This document shows, piece after piece, positions 44,793 to 45,064 of a DNA stretch of 45,064 nt. This DNA is from Bacteroidota bacterium (lineage in GTDB: Bacteria; Bacteroidota; Ignavibacteria; UBA10030; UBA8401). Below the pieces are notes generated by a model. The model made no database searches and was not told the origin of the DNA. It saw only the letters and a list, made by a program, of their open reading frames with translations. How positions within the stretch are numbered: position 1 is the first letter of the stretch; every line of letters begins with the position of its first letter. The translations under genes were made by a program, and so were the position numbers. Location of the stretch: the NCBI GenBank assembly GCA_020052095.1, contig JAGVPT010000044.1, positions 1-45,064 on the forward strand, given 5' to 3'.

Positions 44793-45036
44793 AATTTCAT
44801 CGAAAAATGTTAATAAAGTATATCCAGACATTGTTCACTCTGGGCGTGGGGTTAGCCACCCACTTGATCACTCCCATCTAAGTAACGGGAGTAGGAGATA
44901 CAGCCCATCCGATTTTCCAGTTCAAATACTCCTTCGCATACGGAACGGCGACAGGCTGATTTGCCCCTAGAAACTTGGTCGAAAAGTGATTTTATTGAAA
45001 AAACGATTTGGGAAAAGCTGATCTCTGTACTATATT
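44793..45036. other. Divergent intergenic region
   Basis: No gene is seen. ACTCCC and GGGAGT form a short inverted pair around 44865-44892. On the plus strand TTTG (45007-45010), 20 nt and TATATTAG (45031-45038) resemble the same promoter consensus with one mismatch, directed at the gene starting at 45054. The region therefore separates two divergent transcription units. Confidence 0.5.
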
Positions 45037-45053
45037 AGGAGGAATTTATTTTA

Positions 45054-45064
45054 ATGTCCAACCA
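45054..45064 (+). CDS. Start of an unidentified plus-strand gene (cut by window edge)
   Basis: ATG at 45054 follows a perfect AGGAGG (45037-45042) at a normal distance, and the first codons are Met-Ser-Asn. The rest of the gene is outside the window, so nothing can be said about its product. Confidence 0.55.

Noticed and set aside
1-45064. CRISPR array, tRNA and rRNA genes
   Set aside because: I saw no regularly spaced short repeats and no cloverleaf or conserved rRNA sequence. The tandem 104-bp units have no spacers.

Overview
The window is a single large surface-polysaccharide (O-antigen/capsule) locus from a Bacteroidota-lineage bacterium, most likely an Ignavibacteria/Chlorobi-group member. 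Three observations support this. The protein at 1624-4332 ends in a type IX secretion (T9SS) sorting domain of the NFPNPFNPTT type. Upstream of the long minus-strand gene array there is a Bacteroidota-type promoter (TTTG, 19 nt, TATATTTG; 44762-44792). The mix of SLBB, Wzc, DUF4254 and FkbM genes also fits. The assignment comes from family knowledge and was not confirmed by any search.

Layout. 1-1100: repeats (an imperfect inverted element and two 104-bp tandem units), no convincing gene, and two rho-independent-type terminators. 1116-1373 (+): small GIY-YIG nuclease. 1624-4332 (+): secreted beta-propeller protein with a T9SS tail. 4408-4440: strong hairpin between convergent transcripts. 4441-44700 (-): about 35 genes, nearly all on the minus strand and many overlapping by 1-4 nt, so they read as one or a few very long operons transcribed right to left. 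45054-45064 (+): the first codons of a divergent gene with a perfect Shine-Dalgarno.

How the minus-strand genes fit together, in transcription order. First comes a polysaccharide deacetylase, a GT4, a WecG/TagA-type GT26, a polyprenyl-phosphate sugar-1-phosphate transferase (chain initiation), a Wzc-like co-polymerase/tyrosine kinase and a short SLBB protein. Next are methyltransferases and a radical SAM enzyme, then the Wzm/Wzt ABC exporter, whose Wzt carries a C-terminal carbohydrate-recognition-type domain. A long variable middle follows with GT2, GT4 and GT9 glycosyltransferases, FkbM methyltransferases, an SGNH O-acyl-type hydrolase, a B12-type radical SAM enzyme and an O-antigen ligase/polymerase. 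Last come a hybrid histidine kinase, a low-molecular-weight tyrosine phosphatase (likely partner of the Wzc kinase) and a mannose-1-phosphate guanylyltransferase-like enzyme.

The middle of the locus (about 14-31 kb) is scarred. It holds a chimeric GT4/SGNH gene, a frameshifted Gmd-like dehydratase, a broken FkbM gene, tail fragments of a C-methyltransferase and of a GT9 gene, a DDE-transposase relic, and an AT-rich membrane-protein gene bracketed by two copies of the same GT9 tail. This looks like repeated recombinational remodelling of surface-glycan structure. The most unusual single gene is the hybrid histidine kinase (6129-8495): its phosphoacceptor histidine and several ATP-binding residues are replaced, but its receiver domain keeps all key residues.
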